From Desulfosporosinus sp. FKB (GTDB lineage: Bacteria; Bacillota; Desulfitobacteriia; Desulfitobacteriales; Desulfitobacteriaceae), in assembly GCF_002196705.1 (NCBI RefSeq), contig NZ_NADJ01000015.1:62001-126000 (forward strand): a stretch of DNA of 64,000 bases, written 5' to 3'. Position numbers and translations under genes: made by a program. Positions 1-8,737 of this stretch are shown here, piece after piece (within the stretch, counting starts at the first letter, position 1; each line of letters starts with the position of its first letter). Below the pieces are notes generated by a model. The model worked only from the letters and a program-made list of their open reading frames with translations, had not been told where the DNA came from and ran no database searches.

Positions 1-683
1 AGGGAGTTAAGAAGTCCTTGGCGAATAATTTGTCCCCACTCGCTCTCCATCATTATTTCGAGATTATTCCAGAGATAGGCTTGATCAAGAGAATTAAGCC
101 AATGCAAGGGGCTCGGCTGACTTTGGGCAAAATCGAAAATACGCAGTATTTGTTCCATAACTGCCAGATCATCTCGATCAGAACCTAAGGCATCAATAAG
201 TGCGCTAAAGTCAGAGTCTTCTTTGTTATACCAAGCTTCAAAGAGATCTTCAATGACATCTTGGCGGAGGAGGGTTATTTCTGCTTCGTCAGCAACTCGA
301 AAAGCTGGATCAAGATCTAATTGGTAAAAATATTTTCTAATTAACTCTAAGCAAAAGGAATGCAGTGTTGTAATATTTGCTTTCTGAAGCAGCGCACGCT
401 GCTGGAGCAGGTGTTCAACTTGCCGGAGGTCATCCTCCTGAAACAAGGCCTCGTCGATAGCTTTGCCGATTCTCTCCCGCATTTCATTAGCTGCCGCTTT
501 GGTAAAGGTAACGACTAGAAAACGATCTACATCGACCGGGTTGTCTAAATCTGTAATTTGTTTAATGATTCGTTCTACTAACACAGCTGTTTTACCGGAA
601 CCGGCAGCGGCAGCCACCAAGAGTTGACCGCGTAAATTAATCGCCGTATGTTGTTCTGCAGTCCATGAAGGCTTACTCATCAT
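1..683 (-). CDS. addA: ATP-dependent helicase/nuclease subunit A (N-terminal part)
   Basis: Only the first 227 or so residues are inside the window; the gene runs off the left edge. AddA is the UvrD-type helicase and nuclease subunit of AddAB, which resects double-strand breaks for recombination. The reverse strand reads MMSKPSWTAEQH, then a Walker A loop AAAAGSGKTAVLVERI at about residues 24-39. These are followed by LVVTFTKAAANEMRERI (motif Ia) and TTLHSFCLELIRKY, all typical of AddA. Two adjacent ATG codons follow a GGAGGAGAT ribosome site. The start overlaps the end of addB by 11 bases, so the two are translationally coupled. Identification is firm. Confidence 0.95.
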   Translation of the reverse strand, partial: MMSKPSWTAEQHTAINLRGQLLVAAAAGSGKTAVLVERIIKQITDLDNPVDVDRFLVVTFTKAAANEMRERIGKAIDEALFQEDDLRQVEHLLQQRALLQKANITTLHSFCLELIRKYFYQLDLDPAFRVADEAEITLLRQDVIEDLFEAWYNKEDSDFSALIDALGSDRDDLAVMEQILRIFDFAQSQPSPLHWLNSLDQAYLWNNLEIMMESEWGQIIRQGLLNS

Positions 684-3600
684 GATCTCCTCCTTCCAAC
701 CAATGTAATTCTCCTTTTGTTGACATGTGATTATTTTCCTCGGGAGAGCCAATACTTTTCAGACGATTCCATAGATCTTCTTGGTCTAGTGGGCTCAGCT
801 CCCGATATTGATTTTCCGGAAGGAAAGGATCGAAGTGACATACGGGGCGATAGGAGCAATATTGACAAGCGGTGCTTTTGCCTCGTCGATAAGGGTTTAA
901 GGAAATTTCGCCGGCAAGAATGTCCTCTCCCCTTTGACGAAGGGCTTGATAAAGATAATGTTGAAGTATGGCAAATTGGTTTTCGGTGAGAACATTGGCT
1001 CCTTTCCTAAAGGAACCGTCTTTATTTAATTTAAGGCCCAGTAATTCGGATTGTCCGGAGGCAAAGGAGGAGTCCATCGCTTCCAGAACCTGAGGATCCG
1101 CTAATAAATAACCGCTGACTTTGACGGCTTTTAGTCTTCTCTCTTCAGCTTCCTCCGCACTGAGGGGAGCTTTCTCGTCTAGTTGCGGTTCAAGCACAGG
1201 AAAATAGAGAATACCGGCAGGCAATGGTGACGCGTTAACGGTATTTAATAAAACCTCTGCTCCCTGAAGAGCGACGCTTAGATACGTGAGCAATTGAAGA
1301 TTAAGGCCGTAGTAAATGGTATCCAGAGCCAAGGTCTGTTCGCGGGATTTATAATCAAGGATTCTCAAATAAACTTGACCTTGCAAAAAGGCAGCGTCAA
1401 CCCGATCAATTTGTCCCGTTAAAACTAAGGAATCTCCTTCGGATAAAGGAACCTCAATTCCGGGAAGTGTTTCATTGGGACCGAATTTGACTTCCAATTG
1501 GATGGGAAGGAATACGCCTTGCCGCGCATGCTCTCCCAGTACTCGAACGGCATGATGAACTGTGCGTTTGAGCTTGTGAGTAATGTAGCGATAGCGAGCA
1601 CTACTTAGGAGAATTTCGTGCTGTAATTGAGGTGCCAGTTGATCAGCACATTCCGTGACAAGCGCCCAGGACTCTTCCTTTGTCAATTTTCCCCAATCCA
1701 AATCTCTTTCCTGGAGTTTTTGGGCAAAATCCCGTAAAAGAGTGTGAAAAAATTCTCCCATATCCGGCCGGGAAAGTTGATACGTCGCTCGTTCACGCAG
1801 CTTTAGTCCATAATGGGCAAAATGTCCAAAGGGACATTTGGAGAATTGTTCCAACCGGGAAACACTTGCCTTTAACTGCTTGCCATAGAGGCGGCGAGCA
1901 AGTAAACGAGGAATTCGTTGTTCTTGGTTTTTGGCGGTAAGGCTGGACTGAATATAATTTAGCTTCCGCTGGTGTTTAGGATCTTGGCCCAGCCATCTCT
2001 CAGCAGCTTTCCAAAGGGATGACAGAGGCTCTCCCTGCTGCAGATGTCGTAACTGATCAGCATAATATTGAAGGGTTGAGTTCCCTTGAGTAATTAATTC
2101 TAAGGCTTCCTGATTGCCTAAAAAGTTCTCAGAAATCGGAAAAAGATGTTTGAGGCGCAGGATAATAGAGGAAACTGTCAGTGCTTTCCCCTCTTCATCT
2201 GTTAGAGGATATGAGACCACTAACTTTTCCCTCGCTCTTGTAAAAGCAGTGTAAATAAAAAATTGTTCCTCGTAGATTTGAGCTTTCCCTTTTGGCGCGA
2301 GAGAAATCCCCTCTTTTTCTAATTGTTCTCGTTCCTCCGCATCGAGAACTCCTTCAGAGGCAGGTCTGGCCGGAAGAACTCCTTCATTGGCTCCCAAGAT
2401 GAATTGAATTCGCACCTCAGGATTGCGCGAACGGTCTAAGGAACCCACGAGGACTTGATCAATTCCCGGGGGAATCTGTCCGAGTTCCAGGGCTTCGATT
2501 CCTGAGGTAAGAATTAAAAGATATTCCTCAAGTTCCAAGGTTTCGTCTCCTAAACCGGAGACAATTTCATCGAAAACTTGGATAACAGCGTCCCAGAGCT
2601 GATCTTGAAGCCTGGCTTCACTCAGTTTTCCTTCGCCTAGAGATTTTTCCGCCCACCTCTTTAAGGTTAAGGGGACGTTGAGGTTCTCTAAAAATGAAAA
2701 CAGTGCTTCTGTAATCCCCCGAACTGTTAAGTCTTCTTTTTTCTTTATTGAATCGAGGGTATTGAATATTGGAATGATGTGCTCATAGATAATTGATCTG
2801 CAGGTATTTAACTGAGCTTCGAATTTTTGTTCACGATCAAGTTGTTCTTCATTCTCGCCTAGTGACCATTGGCGATGATACCGCCAGGGGATATTGTTTC
2901 TCCAACGTTCTCCGTGTATCCCCTGCTCGAGAACATAGTTTTCCAAACGATCGATATCGTCTCTTTGCAGCGGGAAAAAGTCAGTCTTCAAACAGCGAAA
3001 GAGTGGTTCGTACGCCCAATTACTGGAAACCACTTCAAGGATCGAAAGAACTAATTCAATGAAAGGGTGATGAAGGATAGTGTGTTTATGATCAATATAA
3101 AGGGGAATCTCGTAGGAGGTAAAGACTTGAGAGATTATCTCCTGATACCCCGGAAGATCACGTGTCATAACGGACATGTCTTTCCAGAACATTCCTTCAT
3201 CTCGGGCGTGACGTCGTAATTCTCTGGCAATCCCTTCAACTTCTGCCCGCCGATTGACTGCAGAAATTATTTGAATTCCGGGTAAATCCGTAGCGGAAGC
3301 GTGTGTTCCCTTATAAGGAATCGTAGGATAGGTAGAATAATTCTTCTCTAAATAATCAAGCCAAGGATGTTTAAAGCGTTTTGCCGTTTTAAGAATTGTC
3401 GGAGGCAGAACTTGAACTCCAGTTTCCAGGGCCAATCGCTGCAATGCTTGATAAGTTTGCCAGGGGCCTGTAAAAAACTCTTCTCCTATTTTTAAAGCGC
3501 TTTCTTCCCGATCCCTCTCTTTAGCGATGATGTCCGGGTCAAGCGGAATTGTAATCACAACGTCTGCGGACGTCATGAGGAGGTGCTTTAAAACCTCAAG

Positions 3601-4227
3601 CTCCTGAGGGGTAAAGCCAGTGAAACCGTCGATCCAAACTTGGGCTCCCTGAGCAAGAGGGGCCATGGGAATCTTGGCGGCTAGAAGGGAAAGCTCATCG
3701 TCAGGATCCCTTATATCTTGTCCAAGAGATACTTGAAATTCTTCATAGATTAAGGCTAAATCATGGAGCTTATTTTCCAATATCTCCTGATTGCTTTTAA
3801 CATAACGCAAATCATAAGGGGTAATTCGATAGGTTTTAAATTCCCCGATGGTTTGTGACAGAAGGTCTGCCATTCCAGGCCGAGTTGCCGAACGGGCAAA
3901 GGCTTTAAGTTCCAGACGATGCTTTAAAAGAATTCGTCGCAAAAGCATTCGTTTGCCTGTAGCCCCAATCAGTATCTTCTGTCCTCCTCCGGTTTCCGAA
4001 AAAACTCGCCAGCCCATGCGCCGAAAACTTAAGACCTGAGCCCGCAGGCTTCCTCCCAAATCCGGCGTATTGGCCAGGGCCACTTCCATCTGATAGCTCG
4101 CCTGTTCGGGAACAAGCAGAATTATTGGATTTCCCCAAGGTTGGTTCCGAAGTTCTCGGCGGATTTCCTCTAAGCAAAGAGTACTTTTGCCACTGCCTGC
4201 TCGGCCAATTACCAATCGGAGGCTCAA
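673..4227 (-). CDS. addB: ATP-dependent helicase/deoxyribonuclease subunit B
   Basis: AddB (1184 aa) is the partner of AddA in the RecBCD-like end-resection complex. The N-terminus carries a Walker A loop, GRAGSGKST at residues 8-16. The C-terminal nuclease domain keeps the four cysteines of the AddB iron-sulfur cluster: one in SKCPFGHFAHYGL near residue 800, and C1121, C1124 and C1130 in CQYCSYRPVC. The nuclease core shows GQIDRVD and LDYKSRE. Length and cysteine spacing match the Bacillus protein closely, so it should be functional. It is the first gene of the visible addB-addA operon; the next gene upstream ends 55 bases away. Confidence 0.96.
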   Translation of the reverse strand: MSLRLVIGRAGSGKSTLCLEEIRRELRNQPWGNPIILLVPEQASYQMEVALANTPDLGGSLRAQVLSFRRMGWRVFSETGGGQKILIGATGKRMLLRRILLKHRLELKAFARSATRPGMADLLSQTIGEFKTYRITPYDLRYVKSNQEILENKLHDLALIYEEFQVSLGQDIRDPDDELSLLAAKIPMAPLAQGAQVWIDGFTGFTPQELEVLKHLLMTSADVVITIPLDPDIIAKERDREESALKIGEEFFTGPWQTYQALQRLALETGVQVLPPTILKTAKRFKHPWLDYLEKNYSTYPTIPYKGTHASATDLPGIQIISAVNRRAEVEGIARELRRHARDEGMFWKDMSVMTRDLPGYQEIISQVFTSYEIPLYIDHKHTILHHPFIELVLSILEVVSSNWAYEPLFRCLKTDFFPLQRDDIDRLENYVLEQGIHGERWRNNIPWRYHRQWSLGENEEQLDREQKFEAQLNTCRSIIYEHIIPIFNTLDSIKKKEDLTVRGITEALFSFLENLNVPLTLKRWAEKSLGEGKLSEARLQDQLWDAVIQVFDEIVSGLGDETLELEEYLLILTSGIEALELGQIPPGIDQVLVGSLDRSRNPEVRIQFILGANEGVLPARPASEGVLDAEEREQLEKEGISLAPKGKAQIYEEQFFIYTAFTRAREKLVVSYPLTDEEGKALTVSSIILRLKHLFPISENFLGNQEALELITQGNSTLQYYADQLRHLQQGEPLSSLWKAAERWLGQDPKHQRKLNYIQSSLTAKNQEQRIPRLLARRLYGKQLKASVSRLEQFSKCPFGHFAHYGLKLRERATYQLSRPDMGEFFHTLLRDFAQKLQERDLDWGKLTKEESWALVTECADQLAPQLQHEILLSSARYRYITHKLKRTVHHAVRVLGEHARQGVFLPIQLEVKFGPNETLPGIEVPLSEGDSLVLTGQIDRVDAAFLQGQVYLRILDYKSREQTLALDTIYYGLNLQLLTYLSVALQGAEVLLNTVNASPLPAGILYFPVLEPQLDEKAPLSAEEAEERRLKAVKVSGYLLADPQVLEAMDSSFASGQSELLGLKLNKDGSFRKGANVLTENQFAILQHYLYQALRQRGEDILAGEISLNPYRRGKSTACQYCSYRPVCHFDPFLPENQYRELSPLDQEDLWNRLKSIGSPEENNHMSTKGELHWLEGGDHDE

Positions 4228-4281
4228 ATTAATTGCTCCTTTCCAATTATAAACATGACTAAATTTGAATAACTAAATCTG

Positions 4282-5223
4282 TCAAATCTCTATATGCCGT
4301 ACTTGAGAAATCTTACTTAACAGAGCTGCACCAACAGATGGCTGATAAGAAGGTTGAAGCAATCGCAGGTTGGAAAACTCTTCATGAACTGTCATTAAGA
4401 AGGTTGGCTCAATGAACTTCCAAATATGGATAATTCCTCCGACAAGCCCCAGATCAATACCTCCAGTTTTCCGGAGCAGTGCTCTTGTAACGAGCCCTAA
4501 ATCTCTTCCGGCTTGAGCAAATATAGTTTGAGCGACAGCATCCTGGTTACGAGCTGCCTCTACAACTATGGGAACTAAGCCAGCAATATCTTTATTTGTG
4601 CGTTCAGCTTGATTCAGCCAGTCAACGATTTCACGCACCTGTTTTAGCTTCAAATGATTTGTTACTATTGATTCTAAAATGCTTTTAGGTCCGTAGCCAT
4701 CACAGGATGCAACCATAGCCGCAAGTGCCTTGCAGCCTATATCGTAGCCGCTGCCCTGGTCACCGATTAGATGCCCCCAACCTCCAACGCGAAAGACCTT
4801 TCCCTCGTCATCAACTCCGAGGGCCACAGTTCCGGTTCCAACAGCCAGAACATTTCCGGAAAATTTCCCTCGTACAGACATTAAGGCACCAAAAGCGTCA
4901 TTCTCCATAACAATAGGAATATCCCGGAAAGATAATCCGAGCTCTTTCCCTAAACTTAGCAATTCAGCTCTTAAGCCATTCGCCATAATATTCCAGTCCT
5001 CTATGGTGTCAATACCAGCAAGACTAATTCCGACACCCTCTAAAGAGTCCTCTTTCAGAGTATCGCGAATTCCGTTTACGATATTGTTTACAGCTTGCAT
5101 CCTGCCGACGACATGATAGTTACTTGAAGGATTGAGCTGAGAACAAAGTACCTTTCCGGTTGAATCAAGTGCTACAACTTCTGTCTTACTGCCTCCGCCG
5201 TCAACTCCGATTCTTATTCCCAT
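4282..5223 (-). CDS. BadF/BadG/BcrA/BcrD-type ATPase, probable N-acetylglucosamine kinase-like sugar kinase
   Basis: A 313-aa ASKHA-fold ATPase. The N-terminal phosphate-1 loop reads GIRIGVDGGGSKTEV and a second phosphate motif is AVGTGTVALG. Eukaryotic GlcNAc kinase and bacterial BadF-family single-domain kinases look like this. I chose the internal ATG at 5223 because GGAAGAGGAAG lies just upstream of it; the longer frame to 5295 adds 24 residues without family character. A role in amino-sugar recycling from cell-wall turnover is plausible but is inference. It follows no obvious operon partner, and its upstream leader contains a large inverted repeat. Confidence 0.8.
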   Translation of the reverse strand: MGIRIGVDGGGSKTEVVALDSTGKVLCSQLNPSSNYHVVGRMQAVNNIVNGIRDTLKEDSLEGVGISLAGIDTIEDWNIMANGLRAELLSLGKELGLSFRDIPIVMENDAFGALMSVRGKFSGNVLAVGTGTVALGVDDEGKVFRVGGWGHLIGDQGSGYDIGCKALAAMVASCDGYGPKSILESIVTNHLKLKQVREIVDWLNQAERTNKDIAGLVPIVVEAARNQDAVAQTIFAQAGRDLGLVTRALLRKTGGIDLGLVGGIIHIWKFIEPTFLMTVHEEFSNLRLLQPSYQPSVGAALLSKISQVRHIEI

Positions 5224-5359
5224 GTTATCACTTCCTCTTCCTTGGTAAATCAAGTTGCTGTTTTGGCAATCCAATACTTTGTGCCTTAGAAGCATACTGC
5301 ATAATAGATTATCTAAATTATAGCACGTGTCAACGACATCAGAATGTTCCTATAAAAAG

Positions 5360-5419
5360 TTTCGCAGCAAAGGCAACAGAACAACGGATAACCGGTTTTC
5401 TGCTGCCTTTGCTGCGAAA
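5360..5419 (-). repeat. 16-bp perfect inverted repeat in the divergent leader
   Basis: The arms at 5360-5375 and 5404-5419 are perfect complements (TTTCGCAGCAAAGGCA against its reverse complement). A mismatch and five further pairs (CAGAA/TTCTG) extend the stem. Read on the minus strand the stem is followed by ACTTTTTAT, so it could act as a terminator or attenuator in the leader of the kinase gene. It sits between two divergent genes, which is an unusual place for a plain terminator. Confidence 0.6.
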
Positions 5420-5533
5420 TCGAATATGATCATGTGCTCGGAGAGAGCAGGTATGAGGATAAGATTTGGAAAGAGTAGGCATGGTTCAAGATATTTACCC
5501 ATAGGATAATAAAAGCAATTGGGGGTGTAAGCA

Positions 5534-6283
5534 GTGGTTTTTTTGGTATTAACTCGACGAAGACTAATTGTGGTTTGCTCTTTTATCGCTATTTTGGGAG
5601 TTATTACCTTCGCAACAGCGTTTTCCTTAACGGCCCCTTCTTTAGTACGAACACCTGGAACCTATTATATGGCTCATACCCAGGAAAAAGTAGTTGCCTT
5701 AACCTTTGACGACGGTCCTGACCCCATTGACACGCCGAAAGTCTTGGAAATACTTAAGGAAAAAGAAGTTAGAGCAACATTTTTTGTTTTAGGGCAAGCT
5801 GTTAAGGACAATCCAAGGTTATTAAAGCGTTTAGCTAACGAAGGACATGAAATTGGAAATCACAGTTATGACCATGATTATAAACAACAACGCCTATTGA
5901 AAGAGATCAGTCAAACCGACGATGAGGTTTATGCGGCAACGGGTATCCATACTTATTTTTATCGCCCGCCTGGAGGTTTTCTAACGAAGGCGCAGTTGGA
6001 AAGCATTAAAAAGAATGGACATGTCGTTGCTCTCTGGAGTGTCGATAGTAAAGACTGGCGCAATCCCGGAGTTAATCAGATCGTTAAAAACGTCATGGAT
6101 AACGTTTTCCCGGGAGCAATTATACTTATGCACGATGGCGGTTATCATCGAACTCAGACTGTTAAAGCCCTGGGATTAATTATTGATTCTCTTCAAAGGG
6201 AAGGTTATCGAATCGTCACCTTAAGTGAACTGAAAAAATTTGATACAGAACGTAATTCGGAACGTAATTCAGAACTAAAGTGA
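5534..6283 (+). CDS. Polysaccharide deacetylase (NodB family)
   Basis: A 249-aa membrane-anchored NodB-type deacetylase that removes acetyl groups from amino sugars in cell-wall or related polymers. Residues about 7-30 form a single hydrophobic anchor. Catalytic motifs follow in order: LTFDDGPD (motif 1), GNHSYDHD (metal-binding H-x3-H motif 2), FYRPPGG (motif 3), LWSVDSKDW (motif 4) and ILMHDGG (motif 5). Start is GTG after GGGGGTGTAA. The overall form resembles the PdaB/spore-cortex or peptidoglycan deacetylases of spore formers; the exact substrate cannot be told. The tail has a small RNSE repeat (ERNSERNSELK). It ends four bases from a convergent gene. Confidence 0.9.
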   Translation: MVFLVLTRRRLIVVCSFIAILGVITFATAFSLTAPSLVRTPGTYYMAHTQEKVVALTFDDGPDPIDTPKVLEILKEKEVRATFFVLGQAVKDNPRLLKRLANEGHEIGNHSYDHDYKQQRLLKEISQTDDEVYAATGIHTYFYRPPGGFLTKAQLESIKKNGHVVALWSVDSKDWRNPGVNQIVKNVMDNVFPGAIILMHDGGYHRTQTVKALGLIIDSLQREGYRIVTLSELKKFDTERNSERNSELK

Positions 6284-6287
6284 GCAG

Positions 6288-7661
6288 TTAGGAACTCAAA
6301 TTAGAAATACCTTTGGACTTTGGATCATAGATTGATAATTGGTTTTTGCCATTGCGTTTTGAACAATAGAGAGCATCGTCGGCATGTTTGATGAGTTCTT
6401 CCGCTGTCATGGCGTGCAGCGGATAAACAGCCAGTCCCACCGAAATTGTGGTTTGCAGCAAAGGATTATTTTCCATAATTCTGACGCGCGTCGTTTCAAG
6501 CAACCTTTCAGCAATACTGACTGCTGCCTCGAGAGGTGTCTTAGGCAAGAGAATGACAAATTCATCGCCTGCATACCGCACCACAGCATCCCCTTCTCTT
6601 ACAGTTTCCAGTAAGAGTTTAGCAAAGAAACGCAAATATTGATCCCCGACGGGATGTCCAAAATGGTCGTTAATTCCTTTAAAGTTGTCACAATCAATAA
6701 AAAGAAGCGAAACTTTTCCCTTAGTGGTCTGGGCATGATTGATAGCGCGTTCTGTTAAATCAGTAAGAGAACGGGAATTCAAAAGACCTGTTAAGCTGTC
6801 CGTCTCTGACAGACAACGAACATGTTCATATAAGCGGGCGTTCGCTAAGGCGACACTCACTTGGTTGGCAAAGATCTGGGCTAATTGAAGATCATCTTTG
6901 CTAAAGGCATTTAAACTCAGCGTATAGATCCAAAGGACTCCAAAGGTTTCTCCTTCTAATTTAAGCGGAATTCCCATGACGGATTCGTCATCATAGGGAG
7001 TACCTGGAATGTGTATAGCCCTTGGATCGTGTTCAGCATCTCCGGAAAGGACTGCTTCACCTGTCGCTGCTATCCAACCTACCAAACCAAATCCCACTCG
7101 AGGATGGTTATTGAGAATACTGGTTAGTATATCGGGATCACTTTGACTCTCACGGGCACTAATTACCCGCAGCGATTTTTCTTCATCTTCCATTAAGTAA
7201 ATTGTACAGCCGTCTGCCTGAAACAAAGAAAAGATTTGATCAACCACTTGATTCGTTAAGTCACACAAATCAAGAGTTTTTGTTAAAGAGGTCGAGATAT
7301 CGGATAATGCTGACATTTCTGTTTCGTGTCGCTGAATTTGACGAATTGCATCGATCTCTCGATTAACAGCAATACCTATAAAGAGATAAACAAATGTATA
7401 GAGGAGCCATTGCAGCAGTGTTAGACGGTGTGTATGCTCATATAAAATAAGAAATGTTAAGCCAGAGGCGAGAATGATCTGAATTAATAAAAATTCCCAC
7501 GGGAAATACAGAGCAACTAGAGCTGTGATGAGGAAGAAAAAGGATACTAAAGAGATGCTTTGATCACCTAGGAGCATGATTATCATTGTAAGACCAAACA
7601 TGAAACAAATCATGCCTAAAGCCCAAATTTTATTTGGGCTCCATTTCTTCTCGCCTATCAC
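6288..7661 (-). CDS. Membrane GAF-domain diguanylate cyclase (GGDEF)
   Basis: A 457-aa c-di-GMP synthase. The first 110 or so residues hold four or so hydrophobic membrane segments. A GAF sensor domain follows at about 130-275 (LSDISTSLTKTLDLC to NARLYEHV), then a GGDEF domain at about 285-445. The active-site signature reads RYAGDEF, with Ala in the first glycine position, a variant still seen in active cyclases. The FIDCDNFKGINDHFGHPVGD segment that binds metal and GTP is intact. No clear RxxD inhibitory site is present upstream of the signature. The GAF ligand is unknown. Confidence 0.9.
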   Translation of the reverse strand: MIGEKKWSPNKIWALGMICFMFGLTMIIMLLGDQSISLVSFFFLITALVALYFPWEFLLIQIILASGLTFLILYEHTHRLTLLQWLLYTFVYLFIGIAVNREIDAIRQIQRHETEMSALSDISTSLTKTLDLCDLTNQVVDQIFSLFQADGCTIYLMEDEEKSLRVISARESQSDPDILTSILNNHPRVGFGLVGWIAATGEAVLSGDAEHDPRAIHIPGTPYDDESVMGIPLKLEGETFGVLWIYTLSLNAFSKDDLQLAQIFANQVSVALANARLYEHVRCLSETDSLTGLLNSRSLTDLTERAINHAQTTKGKVSLLFIDCDNFKGINDHFGHPVGDQYLRFFAKLLLETVREGDAVVRYAGDEFVILLPKTPLEAAVSIAERLLETTRVRIMENNPLLQTTISVGLAVYPLHAMTAEELIKHADDALYCSKRNGKNQLSIYDPKSKGISNLSS

Positions 7662-7773
7662 CGTTCGTCACCTCTGTTCTATAACTGGCAAAAGATAACT
7701 TGCATGTTTTATAGTGTCTACTTCTCTTTTCGCTGCTATAAATCCTGCAACAAGAATTTTATATCATTTTTAT

Positions 7774-8622
7774 TCACTCATTTTTTAAGAATCCTCTGCC
7801 GAGAACTTCCCCGGCATTGGATACGATCATAAAAGCTTCCGGGTCAACATCACGCACCGCTTGCTTTAAGCGACCTAGTTCCGGAAGGCTGACTACACAG
7901 ATAATAACATTTTTAGGCTCGTTAGAATAAGCGCCGCGGCCACTTAAAAAAGTTGCTCCTCTGCCTAAGTCCACCATAATCCGATCAACCAAAGCTTCCG
8001 GTTGATCGGATATAATCGTTATTGATTTCGAAGGAACGCCGCTTTGGATTATGTCGAGGACCCGCCCGTAGACAAAAAGATTAACTAAGGTATAGAGAGC
8101 CCTATTTGAACCTAAGATTGCCCAGGAAACCAAAATTATCAGGCTATTGATCGCTAAAGCAGACGTTCCCATGGGCACTCCATATCTTCGATGGATAACT
8201 TTCGAAATAATATCCGTGCCTCCCAGACTTCCGCCAAAACGAAACACAATACTTGAGGAAATCCCCGAAAACACACCGCCGTAGACTGCCCCAAGAAAGA
8301 TATCGTTTAACGGCACAGGATTGATACCTTTAAAGAGATCAAGGAAGATAGAAAATATAACTAATCCCCAGATGGTTTTAAAAATAAAGTCTTTGTTAAT
8401 TTCTCTCCAGCCTAAAACGAACAAGGGAATATTTAACAAAAAGGTCATTAAACCAATAGGGAGTTTTAATGTATAAAGGAGCAGCAGCGCTATGCCGCCG
8501 ACCCCTCCACCGCCTAGCCCAGAAGGGACGACAAAGGCTTGAACTCCATATGCGGCAATAATTGCCCCAGCAGCAATTGCCAAAATGCCGCCAATAGATT
8601 TAGTACGTTTCGATAACTTCAT
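7774..8622 (-). CDS. YitT family membrane protein (DUF161/DUF2179)
   Basis: A 282-aa protein with five or so membrane segments in the first 190 residues (for example GIALLLLYTLKLPIG and LVIFSIFLDLF). A soluble C-terminal DUF2179 domain follows at about 205-282, with SKSITIISDQPEALVDRI and GRGATFLSGRGAYS. YitT proteins are common in Firmicutes and their transport or signalling role is not settled. Start ATG at 8622 is preferred because GGAGGTAGGC precedes it; the ATG at 8634 has no ribosome site. It is downstream of the cardiolipin synthase gene on the same strand, separated by a terminator. Confidence 0.88.
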   Translation of the reverse strand: MKLSKRTKSIGGILAIAAGAIIAAYGVQAFVVPSGLGGGGVGGIALLLLYTLKLPIGLMTFLLNIPLFVLGWREINKDFIFKTIWGLVIFSIFLDLFKGINPVPLNDIFLGAVYGGVFSGISSSIVFRFGGSLGGTDIISKVIHRRYGVPMGTSALAINSLIILVSWAILGSNRALYTLVNLFVYGRVLDIIQSGVPSKSITIISDQPEALVDRIMVDLGRGATFLSGRGAYSNEPKNVIICVVSLPELGRLKQAVRDVDPEAFMIVSNAGEVLGRGFLKNE

Positions 8623-8639
8623 GCCTACCTCCATGAATC

Positions 8640-8676
8640 AAACCTCCCCTGTTTCGCGAAGCGGCCGGGGAGGTTT
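8640..8676 (-). terminator. Terminator after cardiolipin synthase
   Basis: Perfect 10-bp arms AAACCTCCCC (8640-8649) and GGGGAGGTTT (8667-8676). On the minus strand the GC-rich stem ends in GGTTTGATT, a short T tract, just before the ribosome site of the YitT gene. Confidence 0.65.
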
Positions 8677-8737
8677 GAAATTAGTAATATTATACAGACA
8701 TTTGAAGATAAGGTAAAGTTGTGGAACTATTATAAAG

